The position numbers were made by a program, and so were the translations under genes. From Actinomycetota bacterium (lineage in GTDB: Bacteria > Actinomycetota > Thermoleophilia > Gaiellales > Gaiellaceae), in contig VAXB01000023.1 of NCBI GenBank assembly GCA_005883995.1, positions 1-47,929 on the forward strand: a stretch of 47,929 bases of DNA. Direction: 5' to 3'. The notes under the pieces were generated by a model, which saw only the letters and a list, made by a program, of their open reading frames with translations, ran no database searches and had not been told where the DNA came from. This document shows, in pieces, positions 15,784 to 24,142 of this stretch (position 1 is its first letter; every line of letters starts with the position of its first letter).

Positions 15784-16227
15784 TTACGAAAGCTCGGCGA
15801 GGCCCTGCGCGACCCACGCTTTGAGCTCGGGTGAGCCCGTGAACGGTGCGCCGTCCCCTTCGGCGCGCGCCAGTACTTCGTCAGCTCCGGCGCCAGATCG
15901 AAGCCCGGCATAGAGGTAGACCACGGCAGACGAGCGCGGACCCGTGCGACATGTTACGAGCGTCGGCCGAGGTAGTTGGTCGAGCGCCGCGACGTGCTTT
16001 CGCGCGAGGTTCATGTCGAGCACTGTCGGCGGATCGGAGACGATGTTGATGGACTCACCGACCGACGCCTGGACGCTCGCATAAGACATCCCTCCCTCGA
16101 TCGCCGCGAAGTCCTCGCCACACAGGAACAACCATGACTCGGCGTTTGCATCGCGGGCGAACGCCTCAGGATCGGCAATCAGGCCTCGGTTGTGCGTGAG
16201 ACCGACAGGAGTATGGAACTCAGCCAT
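15784..16227 (-). CDS. DUF442-like protein tyrosine phosphatase-fold protein
   Basis: The 147-residue protein contains LVTCRTGPRSSAVVYLYAGL, the cysteine-centred loop C-R-T-G-P-R-S found in the DUF442/beta-lactamase-hydrolase-like phosphatase subgroup. Before it lie GLIADPEAF and LDMNLARKHVAALDQLP, and the C-terminal helix carries ADEVLARAEGDG. DUF442 proteins adopt the dual-specificity phosphatase fold; a link to sulfide metabolism is known only for some. No rhodanese or sulfide-quinone reductase gene is nearby. Confidence 0.65.
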   Translation of the reverse strand: MAEFHTPVGLTHNRGLIADPEAFARDANAESWLFLCGEDFAAIEGGMSYASVQASVGESINIVSDPPTVLDMNLARKHVAALDQLPRPTLVTCRTGPRSSAVVYLYAGLRSGAGADEVLARAEGDGAPFTGSPELKAWVAQGLAELS

Positions 16228-16269
16228 CGGCCTAGCGTACTCGGCGAACGTCTCAAGCGACGCGCGCGC

Positions 16270-16902
16270 TCACGAAAGCACGCGCTCGAGCGCCGCGCGA
16301 TCCGCCGGCTCGCCGTGCGCGGGCAGCACGAGCTCGACAGGCAGGTCGAGCAGCGGGCGGAGCCGCCCGACGACGTCGTCGCGCGTCACGTGCTTGCGAC
16401 CGCCGAGCTGGATGTCGAGCCCTTCGCCGAAGTCGGAGAGCGAGTCGCCGGTGACGAACGCGTTGATCGAAGGGAGCCAGAGGATGAGATCGTTGTCCTC
16501 GCGACCGGCGTAGGCGTGAATGCCGAACGGCCAGGCTCCGGGACCGTGAAAGTGTCCCTCGGCTTCACCTGCGCGCAGCCAGGCGAGGTCCTCACTCTCC
16601 ATGCCGCGCACGCGATCGGGGTCGATGCCGAACTTCTCGACCCAATCCTCCCACGTGTCTGCGGGGGGCGTGTGTATCGGGAGCCCGAGTCCGCGGGCGT
16701 CGCGCTCATGGTACGGCGCGGTCAGCACGACGGCGGTCGCGCGCTCGCGCAACTCGTCCGGAACGGCGAGCGGGTCGAACAACACGAAGTCGCCCCCGAG
16801 CTCGACCGCGTACGACGACACGAGCTCCGGCCACCACTGCTCCGCGTCCCAGTCGGGATGCGGCGATTGCCAATGCCAAACACCAGGACGCAGTTCACGC
16901 AT
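16270..16902 (-). CDS. metallo-beta-lactamase-fold hydrolase with reduced metal site
   Basis: The 210-residue protein has the overall MBL layout: GVWHWQSPHPDW at the start, VLFDPLAVPDEL, LTAPYHERDARGL, then NAFVTGDSLSDFG and LVLPAHGEPADRA near the end. The usual HxHxDH is replaced by an H-E-R-D motif, while the GDS and AHGEP motifs persist. This pattern is seen in many uncharacterised actinobacterial MBL-like hydrolases, which may bind one metal. It lies 43 bases upstream (on the minus strand) of the DUF442 gene and may be cotranscribed with it. Confidence 0.75.
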   Translation of the reverse strand: MRELRPGVWHWQSPHPDWDAEQWWPELVSSYAVELGGDFVLFDPLAVPDELRERATAVVLTAPYHERDARGLGLPIHTPPADTWEDWVEKFGIDPDRVRGMESEDLAWLRAGEAEGHFHGPGAWPFGIHAYAGREDNDLILWLPSINAFVTGDSLSDFGEGLDIQLGGRKHVTRDDVVGRLRPLLDLPVELVLPAHGEPADRAALERVLS

Positions 16903-16985
16903 CCGCGAGATGCTATGTGCGCGGGCACCGAGAAGACAAATTGCATCGGCTCTCCGTCACCGGCAGCCGGTGCGGCCGTGCCCGC

Positions 16986-18029
16986 CTAGCGGATTCGCTG
17001 CTCGAGGATCTCCCCGTTGGCGCTCACGAACGAATCGAAGTGGCCGTCCGTCCGAGCGACCGCGACGAACCCCCACACCGGACTCGTACCGAACGGCTCG
17101 CCGAACGGGAGTTCGACGGGTCGGATGCGATGCTCGACTCGGAGACTGCCGCTGTGAAAGCGGACGCCGGGGACGGTTGCGCCGTCAATCCACAGCACGG
17201 ATAAGCGGTTCCTCGTGTCGACCGTGGCGGTGAGCCCGTTCACCTCGTAGACGCGGCCCGAGAACCACGTCGCGTTGGTTCGCAAGTTCGCGACGCGGAT
17301 GCGTCCCCCCGGCACGGACACGACGAACAGGTTTCCCGGCCGGTCGCCGGTGAGGAGACCGATCAGCTGTTCCGGCAAGCGACGAGCGGGCCCGACCGGC
17401 GCCCCGGTCGCGTCCAGTCTCTGTAAATAGGTGCCGCCCGGGATCCCGTCGACGTCGTATTCGAAGTAGACGGCGCCGCGTGGGGTGACGAGCGGCGATC
17501 CGTGGGCATGTTGAACGTCGGCGTCCTGCCGGCGTTCCAGGTCGACTCCCTCGTACATCGCGAGCGTCCAGGGGTCGGCCTGGTAGTCGTCGATCGCCGC
17601 GAAGATCGGCGTCCCATCCGGCAAAACCGCGCCACCCTCGATGCGCGCGTCGGCCGAGAGCGCCGTTCTTACGGGCACGGTCCACGTGCGGCCGTCGTCG
17701 CTCGACGACAGGCGAAACGTCCCGGTCACCGCGGTGAAGTACACGAGCAAGGTGCCCGACGGCTGCTGCAAGAGGATGAGCGGAGCAAGCGCGACTCCTC
17801 CGTCCGGCACCGACCCGATCACAAGCGCGTGCTCCGCGTTGCGGACGACGACGACGCTCGTCGAGTAACCGCCCCCGTACCAGGCCTCGAGAGTGCTGCC
17901 TTTCTGCGTCCGCAGGTGCACGATCGTCGATTCGTCGGAGGCAGGCGAGATCCGTGTCCAGGCGTCCGCAAGCGGCGTGAAGGCGAGCGTTGCGACAACT
18001 GCCAAACAGACTCCGAGGAACCGCGCCAT
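16986..18029 (-). CDS. secreted sialidase-like (BNR) beta-propeller protein
   Basis: The 347-residue protein opens with a signal peptide (MARFLGVCLAVVATLAFTPLADA) and continues with repeated beta-strand blocks, each ending in an Asp-box-like turn. Examples are SSSDDGRTWTVPV at about 108-120 and the related V-R-F-H-S-G and NAEHALVIGS blocks. Six or seven blades are expected from the length. No catalytic Arg triad or Tyr/Glu pair of true sialidases is evident, so a binding role is more likely. The gene is divergent from the second glycosylase. Confidence 0.7.
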   Translation of the reverse strand: MARFLGVCLAVVATLAFTPLADAWTRISPASDESTIVHLRTQKGSTLEAWYGGGYSTSVVVVRNAEHALVIGSVPDGGVALAPLILLQQPSGTLLVYFTAVTGTFRLSSSDDGRTWTVPVRTALSADARIEGGAVLPDGTPIFAAIDDYQADPWTLAMYEGVDLERRQDADVQHAHGSPLVTPRGAVYFEYDVDGIPGGTYLQRLDATGAPVGPARRLPEQLIGLLTGDRPGNLFVVSVPGGRIRVANLRTNATWFSGRVYEVNGLTATVDTRNRLSVLWIDGATVPGVRFHSGSLRVEHRIRPVELPFGEPFGTSPVWGFVAVARTDGHFDSFVSANGEILEQRIR

Positions 18030-18098
18030 GGCAAAAGCGTGCCGGACGAGCGTTAGGAACGCTTAAAGTCCCTGGCGCCGTGACATAGCCTGCCGTCC

Positions 18099-19181
18099 GT
18101 GCACCGGCTCACGAAGGCACAGGCGCGGCGCATCGCGGTCCGGGCGCAACTCCTCGACGCCCCCCGGCCGACCGATTTGCTCACCGTCGTCCGGCGGCTC
18201 ACCCTCCTGCAGATCGATCCGACCGCCGCGATCGCGCCCAGCGCCGACCTCGTCGCCTGGAGCAGGCTCGGCTCGGCGTATCAGCCCGCGGAGCTCAAGC
18301 GGGCACTCGAGCAGGACCGGACGCTGTTCGAACACAACGCGCTTGTGCGGCCGATGAGCGACCTCGGCCCGCACCTCGCCGACGCGCTGACGGCGCGCAG
18401 CCACGAGCGCACCCAGACGTGGATCCGTGACAACGACCGCTTCCGCCGGGACATCCTGAAGCTCCTCCGACGGTCGGGACCCCTGTCATCGCGCGACATT
18501 CCCGACACGTGCGTCGTCCCGTGGGCGTCGACGGGTTGGACCAACAACCGCAACGTCACGCAGATGCTCGAGTTCCTGATGATGCGCGGTGAGATCGCCA
18601 TTGCCGGGCGCGTCGGTCGGGAGCGGCTGTGGGATCTGGCGGAGCGGGTCTACCCGAGCGACGTCGTGGTTCCGCCGGTCGACGACGCGCGCCGCGCTCG
18701 GAACGAGCGCCGGCTCACGTCACTCGGGATCGCCCGGCAGAAGACGACCGCGATGCCGCTCGAGCCGGTCGACGTCGGCGAAACCGGTGAGCCGGCGGTC
18801 GTCGAAGGCACGAAGGGCGAGTGGCGCGTCGATCCCGCCCTGCTCGGGGACGAGTTCACGGGACGTACGGCGCTGTTGTCGCCGTTCGACCGACTCGTCT
18901 ACGACCGTGCCCGCGCCCAGGAGCTGTTCGACTTCGAGTACACGTTGGAGATGTACAAGCCTGCGGCCAAGCGCCGCTGGGGCTACTTCGCGCTCCCGAT
19001 CCTCCACCACGACCGGCTGGTCGGGAAGGTGGACGCGATCGCCGACCGCAAAGCTTCGGTGTTGCGCGTGCACGCGATCCACGCAGACGCGAAGTTCACG
19101 CAGGCGATGAACAACGCGGTCGAGCTCGAGCTCGAGGACCTCGCTGCGTGGCTCGGCATGGGTGCGGTCCAGCGCAGCTGA
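18099..19181 (+). CDS. YcaQ/AlkX-type winged-helix DNA glycosylase, QID motif (second paralogue)
   Basis: The 360-residue protein has the same architecture as the gene at 12,868. The catalytic motif is LLQIDPTAAI with Q38 and D40. It keeps GPLSSRDIPD, RLWDLAERVYP, TALLSPFDRLVYDR, KPAAKRRWGYFALPILHHDRLVGKVDAIAD and a C-terminal helix. Sequence similarity to the first copy is mostly limited to these motifs, so the two belong to different subfamilies, not a recent duplication. Predicted to excise bulky or crosslinked adducts; experimental activity of this subgroup is unknown. GTG start at 18,099. Confidence 0.88.
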   Translation: MHRLTKAQARRIAVRAQLLDAPRPTDLLTVVRRLTLLQIDPTAAIAPSADLVAWSRLGSAYQPAELKRALEQDRTLFEHNALVRPMSDLGPHLADALTARSHERTQTWIRDNDRFRRDILKLLRRSGPLSSRDIPDTCVVPWASTGWTNNRNVTQMLEFLMMRGEIAIAGRVGRERLWDLAERVYPSDVVVPPVDDARRARNERRLTSLGIARQKTTAMPLEPVDVGETGEPAVVEGTKGEWRVDPALLGDEFTGRTALLSPFDRLVYDRARAQELFDFEYTLEMYKPAAKRRWGYFALPILHHDRLVGKVDAIADRKASVLRVHAIHADAKFTQAMNNAVELELEDLAAWLGMGAVQRS

Positions 19182-19201
19182 GGCGAAGCGTAGGGATTGA
19201 C

Positions 19202-19354
19202 CTAGAGGTGGAGCGCTTTCTCGACGACCGCCGCGGTGGCCGCGGCGATCTGCTGGTGCCCTGCCGCGTTCGGGTGATCCCCGTCGCTCGAGAGGTAGTG
19301 CGTTTCGTCGAATGCGTAGGTCGGCCCTTTGAACGCGCCGGCCGGCGACCGCAT
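19202..19354 (-). pseudogene. SGNH/GDSL hydrolase C-terminal fragment
   Basis: A 50-codon minus-strand frame reads GPTYAFDETHYLSSDGDHPN and AAGHQQIAAATAAVVEKAL to a TAG at 19,202. The D-G-D-H-P-N-A-A-G-H segment is block V of SGNH hydrolases, holding the catalytic Asp and His. Nothing upstream (19,355-19,484) encodes the GDS serine block or the Asn block. It is a 3' remnant. Confidence 0.7.
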
Positions 19355-19484
19355 CGTTCGTCGCTCTCACGGTCTTCCCCGTGCTCGTAGTGAGCCCATC
19401 GGTGGTAAGCGACGGGTACGGGCGCCAGTCGGCCGCTTGCTCATCGCGTTGGTGACGAACGCATGACGTTGACCAGCCTGCTGG

Positions 19485-19826
19485 CTATTCCATCGGCTCG
19501 AACCAGCGCGCGCGTTCGTCGGTCAGTTCCTCGAAGCGCTCCTCGACCCAGTATTCACGCGCGCGCGTGATTCGGCCGCCTTCGACTTCGAAAAACGAGA
19601 GGGCATAGTGCGGGCCGATGGCCGGATGCGGCACACGAACCTCCGAGACCGCGTTGTTTCCCGCTCCAACGACGCGCAGCACCTCGATCGACCACCCCTC
19701 CGGATAGCTGCGGTTGAACTCGACGAAGTTCGCACGACCCCTGAGCCGGAGGAGCGCGTTCGGCCATTCGAGGACGAGATCCTCTGCGACGAGCTCACCG
19801 ACTCCGTCCCAATCGCGCGCCTCCAT
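19485..19826 (-). CDS. SnoaL-like/NTF2-fold protein
   Basis: The conserved part reads LWRRMEARDWDGVGELVAED, LVLEWPNALLRLRGRANFVEFN, and ends ARWFEPM. This is the NTF2-like SnoaL fold, with a cone-shaped pocket; members include isomerases and cyclases, but many have no known reaction. The frame extends coherently upstream to about 19,877 (SSDVVAELWRR) but no ATG, GTG or TTG lies there, so the listed ATG 19,826 may be internal, and the real start may be a rarer codon near the end of the cupin gene, which stops at 19,874. The two are then translationally coupled. Confidence 0.7.
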   Translation of the reverse strand: MEARDWDGVGELVAEDLVLEWPNALLRLRGRANFVEFNRSYPEGWSIEVLRVVGAGNNAVSEVRVPHPAIGPHYALSFFEVEGGRITRAREYWVEERFEELTDERARWFEPME

Positions 19827-19873
19827 CCGGCGCCAGAGCTCGGCGACGACGTCGCTGGATTCGACCGGCGGAT

Positions 19874-20347
19874 TTACTCCTCGCCCTCCCAGTACTCGAC
19901 CCGCGGCCCCGGCCGCGAGAACATGATCGTCTCGCCCGCAGCGCCGTCCGCGAGGACCTTGCCGGTGTCGAGATACTCGATGATGTCGGGTTGGGTCATC
20001 GACGAGAGCATGAGCACGCGGACCGGCGCGTCCGTCCCGTTGATGATCTGGTGCGCGCCGTCCTTGCCGCGCGGAAAGCACGCGACGTCGCCCTCCTTCA
20101 GCGCCTGCTCACCTTGCGGGGTCCGGAGCGTCGGTTCGCCGCGCACCACGATCGCCCATTCCTCGTTCGAATGGTGCGTGTGGTACGGCCACAGCTTGTT
20201 CCCCGGCTCGACCTCGGCCATGCTCGCGCCGATCAATGCGCCGCCGATGTGGTGGCCGACGAATGCCTCCTTGATCCGCCACCCGTCCCGGTCGCGCGTT
20301 TCGTCCCAATCGTCGCTGTAGAGGTTGAAGATCTTCATTTCGGCCAA
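19874..20347 (-). CDS. cupin domain protein
   Basis: The 157-residue protein has MKIFNLYSDDWDETRDRDGW, then the cupin motif 1 PYHTHHSNEEWAIVVRGEPTLRTP, with histidines and a glutamate as the metal site, and motif 2 GDVACFPRGKDGAHQIING with the late histidine. Its terminal FSRPGPRVEYWEGEE motif identifies a uniform cupin subgroup. The upstream ATG at 20,347 is used; ATG 20,338 is an alternative. It overlaps or adjoins the SnoaL-like gene downstream. Confidence 0.88.
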   Translation of the reverse strand: MAEMKIFNLYSDDWDETRDRDGWRIKEAFVGHHIGGALIGASMAEVEPGNKLWPYHTHHSNEEWAIVVRGEPTLRTPQGEQALKEGDVACFPRGKDGAHQIINGTDAPVRVLMLSSMTQPDIIEYLDTGKVLADGAAGETIMFSRPGPRVEYWEGEE

Positions 20348-20448
20348 GCCTAGCGCCGCGCCGAAGTACCGTCAGACGGAACCCGGCCAAGGAGCACCCG
20401 CCGAACGCCGACAGGGGAGCGGGGCACCGCAGGAATAATGGCTCGACG

Positions 20449-22122
20449 ATGTGGGGTCGGTTCGCGGCTGCGGTGGCAATGCTTTTCGCCGGCATCCTCC
20501 TGTCGGTCGTCGTCGGCGCGGGTCAGACAGCGAGCGGAGAGTCGACCTCCTGGACGACGCCCACGACGACGACGACGACGACGGAAGGCTCGACGACGGG
20601 AACGACGACGGCGACGACGGCGTCCACGACGACCGTGACCCCGCACGCCACGACCGCGGGGACACGGGCGACTATCGCGTCGACGAGCTCCACGACGACG
20701 GCTGCGAGAACGCCGGTGAAGACGACACGACGGGCACGCGTCGCCGGCGCAGCGGTGCGGCCTCTCGGTGCGACCTGTGCGGCCGCCGCGGTCGAGTTGC
20801 AATTTCCCCGCCGCGAGCCGCTCGCCCTCGTCCGACGTTCACGCCTGGGAGGCAGGCCCAGCGGACTGCTCACGTATCCCGCCGGCGGCGGCGCAATCAT
20901 GGTCCACTCGCTCAACGTGGTCGAGAGATGTCCGCGCCGGAGGCAGCCGCGCGCATCGATCGCCATCCGGTCCTTGTCGCTTTTCGGCGGCGCGGTGACG
21001 GCCGACGGGGTATCGATCCGCGTCCGAGGCCGCCTCCGTTCCCGCGTCTCGATCCACGGCCTACGCGTGTTCGGCAGGCCCGCGCCGCCGCGCACGCAAC
21101 ACACCGTCCTTGCGCACTGGGGCTCGCTGACCGTCGGCCGATCCCTCATTGCCGGACGGGGAACGCGGAGACGTGTGCAGGCGGCTGTCGTGATCCATCT
21201 GCTGAGGGCGCGGGCCGGATTGCCGGCCGGTACGACATTGCGGATCGCGTTCGTGGCACTGCAACTGCCGAGGGCCGCGGCGCGACCCATTCGTCGCAAG
21301 CACAGCCGACCGCTCGGTCACGGGCCCCTGAAGCTGACGCCTGAGCCCGGGCTACGCGGCTATGTCTTTCCCGTTGCGGGCGCGTCATCGTTCTCCGACA
21401 GCTATGGCGGCTTCCGCGCCGACGTCTCCGGGAACTGGCATCACGGTGACGACGTCTTCGCCGCGATCGGGACGCCGGTGGTTGCGGTCGCGACGGGAAC
21501 GGTCAACCGCGTCGGCTGGGAACGCATCGGCGGCTGGCGGCTCTGGGTCCGCGACCGCCGCGGAAACGAGTTCTACTACGCCCATCTATCGGGCTACTCA
21601 CCGAAGGTGCTGCGGACCCGGCGGGTGCGAGCCGGTGAGGTCCTCGGGTTCGTCGGGAACAGCGGCGACGCGTTCACGACGCCGTTCCATCTCCACTTCG
21701 AGGTCCATCCGCGTCACCTGCTCTACCTCCACTACGACGGTGCGGTGGACCCGACGACGTATCTCGACCACTGGTCGCACCTGAAGGTCACGCGCGCGCC
21801 ACGGCCGACGCTGCCGGCGCTCCCAGCCGGAAATCCCGGACACGAGGCCCGCTTCGTGTTCGGCGAGCTCCTCGCAGCGCGCGGCCTGACGCGTCACGCA
21901 CCGACGACGCCGCCGCGGATCCGTGTTCCGGGTCACGATGTCGCAACTCGACCGTTCACGACCGCGCTTGCGCACGAACAGCCAGGCGGCGAACGGCATC
22001 GCGTGCCGTTCGTGCCGCTCACGCTCGCACTGGTGTTCGCCCTGTCGGCCGGAGTGGCCGCCGCGCTCATCCGGCGCCGGCGCGATGCGGCACCGGGAGC
22101 GGTCGGCTCGAACGATGCGTGA
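20449..22122 (+). CDS. secreted, C-terminally anchored M23 (LytM) peptidase-like protein
   Basis: The 557-residue protein has a signal segment (FAAAVAMLFAGILLSVVVGAG), a threonine-rich stretch (20,553-20,720 in DNA, about residues 36-90), a beta-rich region without a recognised domain, then an M23 domain. Motifs are NWHHGDDVFAAIGTPV near residues 329-343 (H-x(3)-D, zinc binding), ATGTVNRVG, and HLHFEVHP near 417 (H-x-H), all conserved, so an active peptidoglycan endopeptidase is plausible. A C-terminal helix (FVPLTLALVFALSAGVAAALI) followed by RRRRD anchors it, placing the catalytic part outside. The threonine region is probably a glycosylated spacer (inference). Confidence 0.8.
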   Translation: MWGRFAAAVAMLFAGILLSVVVGAGQTASGESTSWTTPTTTTTTTEGSTTGTTTATTASTTTVTPHATTAGTRATIASTSSTTTAARTPVKTTRRARVAGAAVRPLGATCAAAAVELQFPRREPLALVRRSRLGGRPSGLLTYPAGGGAIMVHSLNVVERCPRRRQPRASIAIRSLSLFGGAVTADGVSIRVRGRLRSRVSIHGLRVFGRPAPPRTQHTVLAHWGSLTVGRSLIAGRGTRRRVQAAVVIHLLRARAGLPAGTTLRIAFVALQLPRAAARPIRRKHSRPLGHGPLKLTPEPGLRGYVFPVAGASSFSDSYGGFRADVSGNWHHGDDVFAAIGTPVVAVATGTVNRVGWERIGGWRLWVRDRRGNEFYYAHLSGYSPKVLRTRRVRAGEVLGFVGNSGDAFTTPFHLHFEVHPRHLLYLHYDGAVDPTTYLDHWSHLKVTRAPRPTLPALPAGNPGHEARFVFGELLAARGLTRHAPTTPPRIRVPGHDVATRPFTTALAHEQPGGERHRVPFVPLTLALVFALSAGVAAALIRRRRDAAPGAVGSNDA

Positions 22123-22233
22123 ACGCTGGGAATTGCACCACGTGCCATCCGTGTAACGCCCCGCCTCCTCATCGGACTGTTCCTCAAACGCCTCCGCGCC
22201 GACGCGCGGACGTACGAACAAAGGAGGAACGTC

Positions 22234-23260
22234 ATGAAGCAGATCCGGCTTCTGCTGGTTCCGTTCGCCCTCGCGCTCGCTGCCGTGGCGATGACCGCGA
22301 CCGCGCAAGCGTCGAGCTCCGAACGAAGCGGCGCCGTGTACACGCTGACGAACTCGCCGAACGGCAACGCCGTCGCTGTGTTCGACCGGGATGCGCACGG
22401 CGTGCTGACTCCCGCCGGCACGTTCGCCACGGGCGGTAACGGGACGGGCGCGAACCTCGGCTCGCAGGGCGCGCTCGCGCTCTCGGCCGACGGGAAGCTT
22501 CTCTTTGCGGTGAACGCCGCGAGCAGCACGATCTCGGAGCTCGCCGTCCAGCCACACTCATTGCAGCTCGTCGGCGCGGCGGCGTCGGGCGGGACGACGC
22601 TTCACGTTCGGCCGCGACGGAATCTCACCGCTTGCCGGATCGGCGCGCCCGCTAGGCGCCGGGAGCGCTGGGCCCGCGCAGGTCGCGTTCTCCCCGGATG
22701 GCGCCTCGCTCGTGGTGACGGAGAAGGCGACGCGCACGATCGACAGCTACGTGGTCGGCGCCGACGGCATTCCGGGCACGCCTACGGTCTCGACATCCGC
22801 GGGGGCGACGCCGTTCGGATTCGCCTTCGACCCCAGTGGGCACCTGCTCGTCTCCGAAGCGGCCGGATCGGCCTCGTCGTACAACGTCCGCGCCGACGGA
22901 GTGCACCTGATCACGGGACCTGTGTCGACGAACGGACAGGCCGCGCCTTGCTGGCTCGTCACTACGACGGACGGCCGCTATGCGTACACCGCAAACGCCG
23001 GCTCGGGCACTCTCTCCGGCTTCTCGGTCGCGGCAGACGGCTCGCTCGCACTGTTGAACCCGAGTGGGATCAGCGCGGCGCTCGGGGCCGGTAGCCATCC
23101 GCTCGACGAAGCGGTCAGCGGTAACGGCAACTTCCTCTACGACCTCGCCGACGGCCAGCATGGGATCACGGGGTTCTCGATCGGAGCCGACGGCTCGCTG
23201 ACGCAGGTCGGGTTCAACGGCGGCCTCCCCGCCGGCACGGTCGGGCTCATCGCCTCGTAA
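22234..23260 (+). pseudogene. lactonase-like beta-propeller, frameshifted
   Basis: A strong ribosome-binding site (AAGGAGG at 22,221) precedes ATG 22,234 and a signal peptide (LLLVPFALALAAVAMTATAQA). Blades of a YncE/6-phosphogluconolactonase-like propeller follow: GAVYTLTNSPNGNAVAVFDRD, LALSADGKLLFAVNAASSTI. Around 22,600 the frame shifts. The downstream frame reads FGRDGISPLAGSARPLG, then AFSPDGASLVVTEKATRTID and three further blades to the TAA at 23,260. Relatives have about 20 more residues at the join, so a non-multiple-of-three deletion is likely. The two halves are otherwise intact, so inactivation may be recent. The downstream half has no obvious independent start signal. Confidence 0.75.
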
Positions 23261-23280
23261 CGAGCGGCGGGCGCAGCAAC

Positions 23281-23306
23281 GCGAGGGGCGGGCGGCCGCC
23301 CCTCGC
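23281..23306. terminator. GC-rich stem-loop between convergent genes
   Basis: An 11-base perfect stem (GCGAGGGGCGG, 23,281-23,291, pairing with 23,296-23,306) with a 4-base loop lies between the ends of the lactonase-like gene and the convergent small Cys protein gene. There is no T-run, so it may serve as a bidirectional, T-poor terminator as often seen in GC-rich genomes. Confidence 0.6.
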
Positions 23307-23320
23307 CGCTGCGACGACTC

Positions 23321-23560
23321 CTACAGGTCCGGGTATGGGGCGTCTGGCGCGTACTCGTGAAAGCAGTCCGGGCAGATGCCGTGCGTAATCAGATGCCGAT
23401 CGGGCAGCGCCATCACCTGCATCTCGAGGTCGTCCCAGACTCCGTGGATCGAGCGTCGCTCACACCACGCGCAGATCGTCACCGTGAGGGTGAACAGGTG
23501 GCGCGGCGGCGCACTTGGTCTTGGGGCACCGGCTGCACCTCGACGCGCGGGGGCGGCCAT
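23321..23560 (-). CDS. small cysteine-pair protein, possible zinc binder
   Basis: The 79-residue protein, or 53 residues if started at GTG 23,482, has CAWCERRSIHGVWDD and then ITHGICPDCFHEY, two C-x-x-C pairs about 40 residues apart. That arrangement suits a single zinc-ribbon site. The first 25 residues of the long form are rich in alanine, proline and arginine and may not be translated. Similar CAWC...HGICPDC modules occur at the C-termini of response-regulator and PAS proteins, where they are of unknown role. No such partner is fused here. Confidence 0.55.
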   Translation of the reverse strand: MAAPARRGAAGAPRPSAPPRHLFTLTVTICAWCERRSIHGVWDDLEMQVMALPDRHLITHGICPDCFHEYAPDAPYPDL

Positions 23561-23625
23561 GGCTGCTTCCGCAGTTTGCTCCGATTGCGCCCGGAGGTCA
23601 AACGTGCTTGCAAGTGCTATTTGCG

Positions 23626-23883
23626 CTAGGCTTCCCGCTCCATCCGCTCGAGCCGCGTGTAGTAGTCGGGGAACTCGTTCAGATGAGCAAGCGCAATCTT
23701 GCCCGTGACGATCGGGTCGTCATCGGTGACGTTCGTCATCAGGTCGTGCAGCCCGTGCTCGAGCTCGACGTCCATCCCTCTGCGGAACTGATCGACGTCG
23801 AACGGCGCCGACGACCAGTCGATCCCGATCTCTTCGCCGATGCGGCGGGCGTCGTCTTCGCCAAAACGATTCTGTTCCGGCAT
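23626..23883 (-). CDS. DUF5661 family protein
   Basis: The 85-residue acidic protein reads MPEQNRFGEDDARRIGEEIGIDW, FDVDQFRRGMDVELEHGLHD, NVTDDDPIVTGKIALAHLNEFPDYYTRLERM. The DVELEHG and T-GKIALAHL-EFPDYY motifs identify the family, which has no known role. Most homologues are single small genes in soil bacteria. It is divergent from the ribosome-protection locus. Confidence 0.8.
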   Translation of the reverse strand: MPEQNRFGEDDARRIGEEIGIDWSSAPFDVDQFRRGMDVELEHGLHDLMTNVTDDDPIVTGKIALAHLNEFPDYYTRLERMEREA

Positions 23884-24028
23884 GGTGCTTGCCTCCTTCC
23901 TCTCGCGCGCGCCCCCAGAGCAGCTTGCCGCTGACGGCTACCGGGGTCAACCCGAGGCGCCGTGTGGCCCCCGCGCTTTCGCCCTCGCTATGCTTCCCGC
24001 TCGACCGCCGGCGTCCCAAGGAGGCGAG

Positions 24029-24142
24029 ATGCGCACAGCGTTCATTTCCATCGAGAAGGGCTTCGTGACCTATTCGGAGGGTATGACGCGTGCTTTGCAG
24101 AACGTTGAACTTGGGAATCCTGGCGCATGTCGACGCCGGTAA
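24029..24142 (+). CDS. short ORF overlapping the 5' end of the ribosome-protection gene (possible leader peptide)
   Basis: A very good ribosome-binding site (AAGGAGG at 24,019-24,025) precedes ATG 24,029. The 37-codon frame reads MRTAFISIEKGFVTYSEG, MTRALQNV, and ends at 24,142, overlapping the GTPase gene by 53 bases in another frame. Removing one C near 24,096 would join MTRAL directly to the RTLNLGILAHVDAGK start of the GTPase. So this is either a leader peptide affecting translation of the gene, as known for tetM attenuation, or the relic of a start moved out of frame by an insertion. Confidence 0.45.
   Translation: MRTAFISIEKGFVTYSEGMTRALQNVELGNPGACRRR

Noticed and set aside
20553-20720. 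ACG-rich stretch as a repeat array
   Set aside because: It encodes a threonine-rich spacer in the M23 protein.
24083-24110. RF2-type programmed frameshift at the GTPase start
   Set aside because: There is no CTT-TGA-C slip site in the right frame and no stop codon at the shift point; an insertion or alternative start is simpler.
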